10,573 nucleotides of DNA, taken from positions 1 to 10,573 of the forward strand of contig DATDRS010000354.1 in the NCBI GenBank assembly GCA_035291605.1, given 5' to 3'. Positions 1 to 6,184 of the stretch are shown here, in pieces. How positions within the stretch are numbered: position 1 is the stretch's first letter; each line of letters begins with the position of its first letter. The notes under the pieces are model-generated. The model searched no databases. It was not told the DNA's origin and saw only the letters and a program-made list of their open reading frames with translations. This stretch comes from DATDRS01 sp035291605. GTDB taxonomy: Bacteria; Chloroflexota; Anaerolineae; Anaerolineales; UBA6663. Position numbers and translations under genes: made by a program.

Positions 1-1
1 T

Positions 2-493
2 GGTCGCGTGGACCTGGTCGAGAACCGCCTGGTCGGGATGAAGTCCCGCGGCGTGTACGAGACCCCGGGCGGGACGCTCTTGTTCGAGGCCCACCGCGAG
101 CTGGAGTCCATCTGCCTCGACCGGGAGACCCTGCACTTCAAAGACATCATCGCCGGGCGCTACGCCGAATTGATCTATTACGGCCAGTGGTATCATCCGC
201 TGCGCGTGGCGCTGCAGGCCTTCATTGACCAGACCCAGCTTCACGTCAACGGCCTGGCGCGGCTCAAGCTCTACAAGGGCAGCGTCGTCGTCGCCGGAAG
301 GAGCAGCCCCTATAGCCTGTACCGGGAAGACTTCGCCACCTTCGGCCAGGAAAATGTCTATGACCAGAGCGACGCGGAGGGCTTCATCCACCTGTTCGGA
401 CTGCCTATGAAAGTGACCGCCCTGCTCAACATCGCCGGGAAAGCTGGATTACACTATGCTGAGCCGGACTATTCCAAATTCAAACGGGATTAA
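2..493 (+). CDS. argG: Argininosuccinate synthase, C-terminal part (5' end outside window)
   Basis: ArgG joins citrulline and aspartate at the cost of ATP to give argininosuccinate, the second-last step of arginine synthesis, in the cytosol. The visible 163 residues are the C-terminal 40% or so of a protein that is usually about 400 residues long. They open with [17 protein letters not shown] and YETPGG, which are highly typical of this family, followed by the conserved [18 protein letters not shown] stretch. The frame is already open at base 2, so the gene enters from the left and the in-frame GTG at 8 is not its start. The TAA stop is at 491-493, and argH follows after 54 bp on the same strand, as expected for an arginine operon. 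Identity is very likely. Confidence 0.96.
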   Translation, partial: GRVDLVENRLVGMKSRGVYETPGGTLLFEAHRELESICLDRETLHFKDIIAGRYAELIYYGQWYHPLRVALQAFIDQTQLHVNGLARLKLYKGSVVVAGRSSPYSLYREDFATFGQENVYDQSDAEGFIHLFGLPMKVTALLNIAGKAGLHYAEPDYSKFKRD

Positions 494-508
494 AACGGCG
501 GCAGAGCG

Positions 509-533
509 TTCGTTTATTCGTTTCCTATTCGTT
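509..533 (+). repeat. Three TTCGTT words in the argG-argH spacer
   Basis: TTCGTT occurs at 509-514, 517-522 and 528-533, making an AT-richer patch in an otherwise GC-rich region. It lies just upstream of the argH start and is not a recognisable Shine-Dalgarno or terminator. It has the look of the short degenerate repeats seen further right in this window. Its function is unknown. Confidence 0.5.
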
Positions 534-547
534 GACAAAGACCCACC

Positions 548-1936
548 ATGACCAAGCTCTGGGGCGGCCGCTTCGCCGAACAAACTGACCCCCTCGCCTA
601 TCAGTTCAACGCCTCGCTGTCTTTTGACCAGCGGCTGTGGGACGTGGACATTCGCGGTAGCACTGCCTGGGCGATGGCGCTGGCGCGCGCCGGGATTCTG
701 ACGCCGGTCGAAAGCGTGCAGATCGTCGCCGGGCTGCAGCAGATTCACGACGAGTTCAAGGCCGGCGTCTTCGCCTTCGCTCCCACGGACGAGGACATCC
801 ACACTGCCGTCGAGCGGCGGCTCATCGAAATCGCCGGCCCGGTGGGAGGCAAACTGCACACGGGGCGCAGCCGCAACGATCAGGTCGCCGCCGATTTCCG
901 GCTGTGGGTGATGGAAGCCGAGGCCAGGATCATCGCGCACCTGCGCGCGCTGCAAGGTGCGCTCCTCATGCAGGCTGAGGCCCACGCGGAGACGCTCATG
1001 CCTGGCTACACGCACCTGCAGCGCGCACAGCCGATCACCTTTGGCCACTGGCTTCTGGGACATTTCTGGGCGCTCGAACGGGATCGCGGCCGGTGGAGCG
1101 TGTCTTCCGCCCGAACGTCGGTCTGTCCGCTCGGCGCCGGGGCTTTAGCAGGCACAGCCTACCCGATTGACCGCGCCACCCTCGCAACTGACCTCGGCTT
1201 CGCGCGGGCCTCCGAAAACAGCCTGGACGCCGTCTCCGACCGGGATTTCGCCGCCGAGTTCCTCTTCAACGCCGCGCTCACGGCCTCACATCTCAGCCGC
1301 CTCGCCGAAGCTCTGATCATCTATGCGTCCTCCGAGTTTGGCTTTGTGACCCTCGCAGACGCCTACGCCACTGGCTCCAGCCTGATGCCGCAGAAGAAGA
1401 ACCCCGACGTGCTGGAACTCACGCGCGGCAAAGCCGGAACGTTGATCGGCCATCTCACCGGGCTGCTCTCGACGCTCAAGGGGCTGCCCTCAGCCTACGA
1501 CAAAGACCTGCAGGAGGACAAGCCGCCCGTGTTCGCGGCGTTCGATGCGCTCGACCTGATGCTTCCCGTCCTAGGCGGGGTCATTGCCACCCTGACCGTG
1601 CACGCCGACCGTATGGCGGCGGCGCTCGACTCGTCCCTACTCGCCACCGAGCTTGCCGATTACCTCGTCCGCAAGGGCGTGCCCTTCCGCGAGGCGCATC
1701 ACATTGTGGGGCAGGCCGTCCAGAAGTCAGAAGGACGTGAGCTAAAAGCCCTGAGTATCGCGGAATTACGCGAGTTAAGCCCCTTCTTCGAGGAGGATGC
1801 GGCCGAAGTGTGGGATTTCCGGGCGGCGGTGAACCGCCGCCTGGCCGACGGCGGCGCGGGCGTGGAAGCTGTGCGGGCACAGCTTCGCCGGGCGGGGGAG
1901 ATACTACAATCAGAGGGCTTTTCCATGCTCCCTTGA
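548..1936 (+). CDS. argH: Argininosuccinate lyase
   Basis: ArgH cleaves argininosuccinate to arginine and fumarate, the last step of arginine synthesis, and normally works as a cytosolic homotetramer. The protein has 462 residues, the usual family length. It starts with the conserved TKLWGGRF. It carries GRSRNDQVAADFRLW, MPGYTHLQRAQP with the likely catalytic histidine H156, and the fumarase/aspartase superfamily signature GSSLMPQKKNPD at residues 276-287 with the catalytic serine (S277 or S278). KGLPSAYDKDLQEDKPP follows. All key motifs are intact, so the enzyme should be active. The ATG at 548 puts the conserved N-terminus right at the start, but no clear Shine-Dalgarno precedes it. Translation may depend on coupling to argG or be SD-independent. 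A GC-rich 8-bp stem near 1822-1841 lies in the coding sequence and looks incidental. Confidence 0.97.
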   Translation: MTKLWGGRFAEQTDPLAYQFNASLSFDQRLWDVDIRGSTAWAMALARAGILTPVESVQIVAGLQQIHDEFKAGVFAFAPTDEDIHTAVERRLIEIAGPVGGKLHTGRSRNDQVAADFRLWVMEAEARIIAHLRALQGALLMQAEAHAETLMPGYTHLQRAQPITFGHWLLGHFWALERDRGRWSVSSARTSVCPLGAGALAGTAYPIDRATLATDLGFARASENSLDAVSDRDFAAEFLFNAALTASHLSRLAEALIIYASSEFGFVTLADAYATGSSLMPQKKNPDVLELTRGKAGTLIGHLTGLLSTLKGLPSAYDKDLQEDKPPVFAAFDALDLMLPVLGGVIATLTVHADRMAAALDSSLLATELADYLVRKGVPFREAHHIVGQAVQKSEGRELKALSIAELRELSPFFEEDAAEVWDFRAAVNRRLADGGAGVEAVRAQLRRAGEILQSEGFSMLP

Positions 1937-1984
1937 CGCGGCCGTTGACACTGCACCCGCGATTTCCAATCGCCGGGCGACTGG

Positions 1985-1993
1985 TGATATAAT
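1985..1993 (+). promoter_or_regulatory. Extended -10 promoter for the cupredoxin gene
   Basis: The string TGATATAAT is a perfect extended -10 element (TG, one base, TATAAT). No good -35 lies at 16-18 bp, which is normal for extended -10 promoters. The predicted transcript starts near 2000 and leaves a leader of about 48 nt ending in a strong ribosome binding site, AAGGAG at 2035-2040. The TTGACA at 1945-1950 is 37 bp away and cannot be the partner box. Confidence 0.7.
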
Positions 1994-2047
1994 TTCCGGG
2001 CTTGCCCTGCGCAGGCAGAAACGCAAAACTTTCCAAGGAGAACAGAA

Positions 2048-2404
2048 GTGAAGAGCAAAAAGATTTATCTAGCTGTCCTGGTCATCGCCACGGTCGTGTT
2101 GACGGCTTGCGGCGGCGGCGGGCAGACGACCGGCGTCACCGTGAAAGCGGAGGATCTCAAGTTCACCCCCAACACCCTCACCGCCAAAGTGGGCGACTCG
2201 GTCACCGTCAACCTGCAGAACGCGGGCGCGCTGGAGCACTCGTTCATCATTGACGAATTCAGCGTGAGGCTTGAGGGGGTTCAGCCAGGTCAGACCGGCT
2301 CCGTCTCCTTCACCCCCTCGGCGGCCGGAACCTACACCTTCTACTGCGACGTGCCGGGCCACAAAGAGGCGGGGATGGTCGGGACCCTCACCGTCAATCC
2401 GTAA
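2048..2404 (+). CDS. Plastocyanin-like cupredoxin lipoprotein
   Basis: This is a small secreted blue-copper protein of 118 residues, probably an electron carrier anchored on the outer face of the membrane. The N-terminus has two lysine-rich residues, a hydrophobic core and the lipobox LTAC with cysteine C21, so it should be a lipoprotein of about 98 mature residues. The rest is a single cupredoxin domain. The four type-1 copper ligands are visible: H64 in EHSF, then C100, H105 and M110 in YCDVPGHKEAGM. It starts at GTG with AAGGAG seven bases upstream, which fixes the start. It has its own promoter and terminator, so it is probably transcribed alone, separate from argH. Its redox partner is not in the window. 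Halocyanin or auracyanin-like names are possible, but the sequence supports only the family. Confidence 0.92.
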   Translation: MKSKKIYLAVLVIATVVLTACGGGGQTTGVTVKAEDLKFTPNTLTAKVGDSVTVNLQNAGALEHSFIIDEFSVRLEGVQPGQTGSVSFTPSAAGTYTFYCDVPGHKEAGMVGTLTVNP

Positions 2405-2420
2405 TGCATGATCGCCTGAG

Positions 2421-2451
2421 GCGCCGGGCTACGGCCCGGCGCTTTTGCTTT
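2421..2451 (+). terminator. Intrinsic terminator with UNCG tetraloop
   Basis: A perfect 9-bp GC-rich stem (GCGCCGGGC at 2421-2429 with GCCCGGCGC at 2434-2442) closes on the loop TACG. The closing pair is C-G, giving cUACGg, one of the exceptionally stable UNCG tetraloops. TTTTGCTTT follows directly. It lies 17 bp after the cupredoxin stop codon and should end that transcript. Confidence 0.9.
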
Positions 2452-2460
2452 AACCCCATC

Positions 2461-2491
2461 TTAGTCCAAATTCATCTGACTCTTATATACT
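2461..2491 (+). promoter_or_regulatory. Weak candidate promoter of the S41 protease gene
   Basis: After the terminator the next gene needs its own promoter. The AT-rich patch TTATATACT gives either TATATA at 2484-2489, 17 bp from TTAGTC at 2461-2466, or TATACT at 2486-2491 with a longer spacer. The -35 match is poor, so this is a location guess more than a defined promoter. Confidence 0.35.
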
Positions 2492-2513
2492 AAGGGTACA
2501 CTCAGATACCCTT
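2492..2513. promoter_or_regulatory. Operator-like perfect dyad before the protease gene
   Basis: AAGGGTA at 2492-2498 and TACCCTT at 2507-2513 form a perfect 7-bp inverted repeat around an 8-bp centre. It sits directly after the candidate -10, where transcription would begin. That is a typical repressor-site position, or it could be a small hairpin at the 5' end of the mRNA. The regulator is unknown. Confidence 0.45.
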
Positions 2514-2540
2514 GCTCTCGGACAAGCAGGGGATTGAAAC

Positions 2541-2546
2541 GAGGAG
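2541..2546 (+). promoter_or_regulatory. Ribosome binding site that fixes the protease start
   Basis: GAGGAG lies seven bases before the ATG at 2554. The frame is open further upstream to a TTG at 2512, but that codon has no such site and overlaps the dyad, so 2554 is chosen as the start. Confidence 0.85.
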
Positions 2547-2553
2547 ACCGGGA

Positions 2554-3828
2554 ATGAACAGAATTTTGCGCGGTACGTTGACCTGCGGCCTGATCGTGAT
2601 CACGAGCATGGCGCTGTTTACCGGCGGCCTTGCTCTCGGGCATTTCACGGCCCGGCCGGCAGACACGGCCCCCCAACTGGATCTGCTCCTCAACCTCGAG
2701 GCGAGCGGCCCGACCGCGGCCGAAGATAAGTTGATGGCGCCCTTCTGGGAGGCGTGGGACCTGGTTCACCAGGAATACGTTGACCAGCCGGTGGACGATA
2801 CGAAGCTGGCCCAGGGCGCGATCCGCGGCATGATGGCCGCGCTGGGCGACCCGCATTCGAGCTACATGAATCCGACCGAGTACGAGATTGAGGTTTCGAA
2901 TCAATCCGGCGATTTGCAGGGGATCGGCGCCTACGTGGAGGCCGCCGGGGACTACCTGCGCATCGTTTCCCCCTTCCCGGGTTCGCCCGCCGAGGCCGCC
3001 GGTTTGCGCCCCGGCGACCTGATTATCAAAGTTGACGGCGTGGATGTGGCCGGATTAGGCGAGTTTGAGATTATCAGCCGGGTGCGCGGCCCCGAGGGGA
3101 CCACCGTTCACCTCACCATTCAGCGGGAAGGCGAAAAGGAGCCGCTCGAATTCACGCTCGTGCGCGCCAGGATTCACATCCCCTCGGTAGAGAGCAAAAT
3201 GCTCGACGGCAACGTGGCCTACGTGAAGGTCAATGACTTTGGAGACAAGACGACGGCGGAGTTGAAAGACGCGCTCAAATCCCTTGAGGTCAATCAGCCG
3301 GTCGGGCTGGTGCTCGACCTGCGCGGCAATCCAGGCGGCTACTTGAACACAGCCATCGAGGTCGTGTCACAGTTCATCTCGGACGGCGTCGTGATGCGCG
3401 AAAAGTACGGTGACGGGCGCGAGCGAACTTATGAAGCCATCCCCGACGGATTGGCTACCCAGATCCCGCTCGTCGTGCTGATTGACAAAGGCTCAGCCTC
3501 GGCCTCCGAAATTGTGGCCGGCGCCATCCAGGACACCCGGCGCGGGACGATTGTCGGCGAAAAGTCATATGGCAAAGGCTCAGTGCAGAACTGGCGCGAG
3601 CTGCGCGGCGACAATGGCGCGGTGCGCGTGACCATCGCCCGCTGGCTGACGCCGAGCGGCCGTTCCATTCACCAGGTAGGCATTACTCCGGATGTCGCGG
3701 TCGAGATGACGGAAGACGATCACGCTGCGGAGCGCGACCCGCAACTGGACAAGGCTGTGAGCATTCTGACCAGCAGCGCAGGCGCTGTGCATCCCTTCGC
3801 CCGGGCGGCTCTGCTAGAAATGCGTTAA
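2554..3828 (+). CDS. S41 family C-terminal processing peptidase with PDZ domain
   Basis: This is a 424-residue serine protease of the CtpA/Prc group, which cut exported proteins near their C-terminus. Residues 8-29 form one hydrophobic segment (signal anchor or signal peptide), so the catalytic part should lie outside the membrane. The order is a helical lead-in with the common GDPHSSYM motif, a PDZ domain at about 118-206 (SPAEAAGLRPGDLIIKVDG), then the S41 core. The core has VKVNDFGDKT, LVLDLRGNPGG, SASASEIVAGAIQD with catalytic S316, and SYGKGSVQ with catalytic K341. The Ser-Lys spacing of 25 residues equals that of E. coli Prc (S430/K455). The sequence looks complete and active. It follows the cupredoxin terminator and so is probably its own transcription unit. 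The substrate cannot be told from the sequence. Confidence 0.94.
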   Translation: MNRILRGTLTCGLIVITSMALFTGGLALGHFTARPADTAPQLDLLLNLEASGPTAAEDKLMAPFWEAWDLVHQEYVDQPVDDTKLAQGAIRGMMAALGDPHSSYMNPTEYEIEVSNQSGDLQGIGAYVEAAGDYLRIVSPFPGSPAEAAGLRPGDLIIKVDGVDVAGLGEFEIISRVRGPEGTTVHLTIQREGEKEPLEFTLVRARIHIPSVESKMLDGNVAYVKVNDFGDKTTAELKDALKSLEVNQPVGLVLDLRGNPGGYLNTAIEVVSQFISDGVVMREKYGDGRERTYEAIPDGLATQIPLVVLIDKGSASASEIVAGAIQDTRRGTIVGEKSYGKGSVQNWRELRGDNGAVRVTIARWLTPSGRSIHQVGITPDVAVEMTEDDHAAERDPQLDKAVSILTSSAGAVHPFARAALLEMR

Positions 3829-3833
3829 GCGTT

Positions 3834-3862
3834 TGTAGCGCAAACTGGCCATTTGCGCTACA
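3834..3862. terminator. 11-bp hairpin between convergent genes, possible bidirectional terminator
   Basis: TGTAGCGCAAA at 3834-3844 and TTTGCGCTACA at 3852-3862 are perfect inverted repeats around a 7-base loop. The hairpin fills the 37-bp gap between the protease stop and the ATPase stop on the opposite strand. Neither side has a clear run of T, so it is a poor classical intrinsic terminator, though its position suits a transcription barrier for both directions. Confidence 0.5.
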
Positions 3863-3865
3863 CAA

Positions 3866-5302
3866 CTACAATTCCACAAAGTACCCCTCGCACGCGCGGT
3901 CAATGAGTTCCTTCGTCAACGCCGGCTCCAGGTTGAGATACGAGGCGATGTCAATAATCTGCTCGCAGATGTCGCGCGGGTGGTTGGAGCGGAGCTTGCG
4001 GTTGCGCTTGATGTACCACTCCTGCAGCAGGTAGACTAACCACTTGTCGTCGTAGGCGATTTTTTTGGCAATCGCCATGCGCTTGAAAATTTCCCGATAC
4101 TCTTCAAAGGTCGGGTCCACGATCTCGATTTTATGGCGGATGCGGCGCAGGAAGGCCTCGTCCACCAGGTCCTTCGGCGGCAGGTTGGTGGAGAAGACGA
4201 CCAGCACCTCGAAGGGGATGGTGATCTTGCGCCCGGTGTGCAGCGTCAGAAAGTCAATCCTATTTTCGAGCGGGACGATCCAGCGGTTGAGCAAGTCGCG
4301 CGGGCGGACTTGCTGGCGGCCGAAGTCGTCAATCAGGAACATGCCCCCGTTCGCCTTCATCTGGAACGGCGCTTCGTAGAACTTGTTCACATCGTCAAAC
4401 TGCAGGTCCAATCCGGCCATGGTCAATTCGCCGCCCACCACGACGAAAGGCCGCTTGACCTTGATCCAGCGCGTATCGCGTTTGAGCTTGCTCGCTTGCA
4501 GCGAGCCGGTGTTGCCGGTGTGGACTTCCTCTTCCTTGATTTCGACGTGGTTGACGTTATCGTAGACCTTGATGACCTGCCCGTCCACATCCACAGCAAA
4601 GGGGATGTACATATCCTCCCCCAGGATCATCTCGCCGATCGAGCGCGCAATCGAGGTCTTGCCGTTGCCAGGCGCGCCGTAGAGGAACAGCGAAGTTCCG
4701 GAGTTGGCCGCCGGGCCAATGCGGGCGAACGTCTTCTCGCTGACGACCAGGTGCGACAAGGCCGCGCGCATGGTGCGCTGATGCACCTGGATGCGTTTAG
4801 CGGCCTGTCTGCGGACCGCGCTGTTATAAGTCTCAATCAGCACTGGCGCGGGTCCGGCATACTGGTTGCGGGCCATCGCCTCGCGCGCGCGCTCGATCCC
4901 CAGGCCGGTGATGGCGTACTGATAGGCGCCTTCGCCAAAACCACCGGCCCCCTTGACCTCGACCAGTTTCTCGCGCTTGAGAAATTCCAGGATTTGATCC
5001 ACGATGCCGATAAACGGCAAGGTCATCAAATCGGCGATGCGAAAACCGGTCAGGTAGCCGCTGCTGTACAGAATCTTCAGCGCCAGATCCGACAGGTAAT
5101 TCAGAGATAGGCCCGTGTCTTCCAGTTTGCTCAACGGCGGCGGGATAAACTTATCGCTGCTCGCCGGGGCGGCGGCCTGCGCCGGCGCGGCACGCGCGGA
5201 GCTGGGCGGCGGCGCGGCGCGCGCGGAGCTGGGGGGCGGCGCCGCCAACGGCTGGGTTGGCGGCCGGGCCGCGGCCGGGGGCGCAGCTGGACGACTGGTC
5301 AT
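3866..5302 (-). CDS. AAA+ ATPase with proline/alanine-rich head and winged-helix-like region
   Basis: This is a 478-residue cytosolic ATPase of the AAA+ superfamily whose substrate is not evident. Residues 1-50 are Pro/Ala/Ser-rich and contain PPPSSARAA twice in tandem. Residues 66-118 look like a winged-helix fold (LALKILYSSGYLTGFRIADL, then FLKREKLVEVKG). The ATPase module shows Walker A GAPGNGKTS at 209-217, Walker B MFLIDDFG at 321-328 (Asp-Asp where Asp-Glu is usual), sensor 1 FSTN at 370-373, a likely arginine finger in FLRRIRHKIEI at 384-394 and a sensor-2-like HPRD near 441. The ATG at 5302 is chosen because GAGGAG lies eight bases upstream. The frame is open to 5332, but that longer start has no such site. 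It has its own promoter, divergent from the glycosyltransferase block. It could be a remodeller of a membrane or pilus complex or a MoxR/CbbX-like chaperone, but nothing here decides this. Confidence 0.85.
   Translation of the reverse strand: MTSRPAAPPAAARPPTQPLAAPPPSSARAAPPPSSARAAPAQAAAPASSDKFIPPPLSKLEDTGLSLNYLSDLALKILYSSGYLTGFRIADLMTLPFIGIVDQILEFLKREKLVEVKGAGGFGEGAYQYAITGLGIERAREAMARNQYAGPAPVLIETYNSAVRRQAAKRIQVHQRTMRAALSHLVVSEKTFARIGPAANSGTSLFLYGAPGNGKTSIARSIGEMILGEDMYIPFAVDVDGQVIKVYDNVNHVEIKEEEVHTGNTGSLQASKLKRDTRWIKVKRPFVVVGGELTMAGLDLQFDDVNKFYEAPFQMKANGGMFLIDDFGRQQVRPRDLLNRWIVPLENRIDFLTLHTGRKITIPFEVLVVFSTNLPPKDLVDEAFLRRIRHKIEIVDPTFEEYREIFKRMAIAKKIAYDDKWLVYLLQEWYIKRNRKLRSNHPRDICEQIIDIASYLNLEPALTKELIDRACEGYFVEL
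5183..5242 (-). repeat. 27-bp tandem repeat in the ATPase head
   Basis: Just over two copies of a GC-rich 27-bp unit lie head to tail. They differ at 5192/5219 and 5207/5234 and encode the nonapeptide PPPSSARAA twice in frame. The period is a multiple of three, so copy number can change without breaking the gene. This is likely slippage within a flexible linker. Confidence 0.8.
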
Positions 5303-5310
5303 TCCACTTC

Positions 5311-5316
5311 TCCTCG
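5311..5316 (-). promoter_or_regulatory. Ribosome binding site that fixes the ATPase start
   Basis: Read on the minus strand this is GAGGAG, eight bases before the ATG at 5302. It favours the 478-residue form over the form beginning at 5332. Confidence 0.8.
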
Positions 5317-5344
5317 ATTCACTGATTAGCATCCTTATTTTGAG

Positions 5345-5373
5345 ATTATAGCACCCGCCAGAATCGAAAGCAA
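5345..5373 (-). promoter_or_regulatory. Leftward promoter of the AAA+ gene
   Basis: On the minus strand TTGCTT (5373-5368) and TATAAT (5350-5345) are separated by exactly 17 bp, with TG one base before the -10 (TGCTATAAT), so it is also an extended -10. Transcription should begin near 5338, giving a leader of about 35 nt with the Shine-Dalgarno. Confidence 0.75.
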
Positions 5374-5382
5374 AAGCGCGCC

Positions 5383-5411
5383 TTGCCCCCGCCTCTCTGC
5401 GCCCCTATAAT
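5383..5411 (+). promoter_or_regulatory. Rightward promoter predicting a leaderless mRNA
   Basis: TTGCCC at 5383-5388 and a perfect TATAAT at 5406-5411 are separated by 17 bp. The predicted start of transcription, about seven bases on, falls at 5418-5420, which is the ATG of the GT2 gene. No Shine-Dalgarno fits in between. Its -35 lies only 9 bp from the -35 of the leftward promoter, so the two face away from each other back to back. Confidence 0.72.
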
Positions 5412-5419
5412 GCATCTCC

Positions 5420-6103
5420 ATGCGCCTCTCCATCGTCATCCCCTGTTATAACGAACATCAAACCGTGACGGAAGTCCTCCACAACGTCCGGGCCGCCGCG
5501 CCGAAAGCGGAAATCATCCTCGTGGACGACGGCTCTACCGACGGGACGCGCAACCTCCTCCACCAGATCACGACCCAACCCAATCTCCAGATCATCTTCC
5601 ACGAGCAGAACGGAGGCAAAGGCGCGGCCGTCCGCACTGGCATCACCGCGGCTACCGGCGACGTCATCCTCATTCAGGACGCCGATCTGGAATATGACCC
5701 GCGCGATTATCCGGCGCTCCTGCGCCCCATCGAGGAAGGCAAGGCCGAGGTCGTCTATGGCTCCCGCTTCCTAGGCGGGCCGCGCAAGACCATGATGTTC
5801 TGGCACATGGTCGCCAACATGCTCTTGACGTTGATGACCAACGTCCTCTACGACACCATCCTCTCGGACATGGAAACAGGCTACAAGGTCTTCAAGGCTC
5901 AAGTCCTCAAAGGCGTTCCGTTGCGCTCGCGCCGGTTCGACTTCGAGCCGGAGGTGACGGCCAAAATTCTCAAACGCCGCTACCGCATCTACGAAGTGCC
6001 CATCTCCTTCAACCCGCGCGAATACTCGGAGGGCAAGAAAATCGGCCTGCGGGATGCGTTCGAGGCAGTCTGGGCGCTGCTCAAGTACCGCTTCCTGGAC
6101 TAA
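5420..6103 (+). CDS. GT2 glycosyltransferase, polyprenyl-phosphate sugar synthase-like
   Basis: This is a 227-residue family 2 glycosyltransferase resembling dolichyl-phosphate mannose synthase (DPM1). Such enzymes move a sugar from a nucleotide donor to a lipid phosphate at the inner face of the membrane. Visible motifs are LSIVIPCYNE at the N-terminus, VDDGSTDGT with D36/D37, NGGKGAAVRTG at 64-74, and the metal-binding QDADLEYDP with D87 and D89. The conserved tail has ETGYKVFK, FDFEPEVTAK and VPISFNPR. No C-terminal membrane helices are present, as in the short DPM1-type enzymes. It opens the glycosyltransferase block, 44 bp before a GT-C enzyme that could use its lipid-linked sugar. The sugar (mannose or glucose) and the carrier are not readable from the sequence. 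Confidence 0.92.
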   Translation: MRLSIVIPCYNEHQTVTEVLHNVRAAAPKAEIILVDDGSTDGTRNLLHQITTQPNLQIIFHEQNGGKGAAVRTGITAATGDVILIQDADLEYDPRDYPALLRPIEEGKAEVVYGSRFLGGPRKTMMFWHMVANMLLTLMTNVLYDTILSDMETGYKVFKAQVLKGVPLRSRRFDFEPEVTAKILKRRYRIYEVPISFNPREYSEGKKIGLRDAFEAVWALLKYRFLD

Positions 6104-6127
6104 TGACGACCTGCTTCTTCAAACTGC

Positions 6128-6184
6128 TGATGGTGGATGGCTGATGGATGACTGGTCACTCTATCCATCCGCCATCCACCATCA
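6128..6184 (+). repeat. Long imperfect palindrome over the GT-C start codon
   Basis: Left arm TGATGGTGGATGGC (6128-6141) pairs perfectly with 6171-6184. After one mismatch (6142/6170), GATGGAT (6143-6149) pairs with ATCCATC (6163-6169), for 21 pairs in all. The left arm is itself made of GATGG words. The start codon at 6148-6150 lies at the top of the stem. It could be a hairpin that hides the start, or a small repeat element. Confidence 0.8.

Noticed and set aside
449..1063. A 204-codon minus-strand frame
   Set aside because: It is antisense to argG and argH and shows no recognisable domain.
1822..1841. GC-rich inverted repeat as a terminator
   Set aside because: It is inside argH well before the stop codon, has no T run, and arises from Ala/Arg codon repetition.
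1945..1993. TTGACA and TATAAT as one promoter
   Set aside because: The gap is 37 bp, far beyond the usable spacing. The -10 stands alone as an extended -10.
2512..2553. TTG at 2512 as the protease start
   Set aside because: No ribosome site precedes it and it would add 14 polar residues before the membrane segment. The ATG at 2554 has GAGGAG at ideal spacing.
4133..5110. A 325-codon open frame on the + strand
   Set aside because: It lies antisense to the AAA+ gene, whose motifs are unmistakable. The translation is a charged, repetitive shadow without family features, common in GC-rich DNA.
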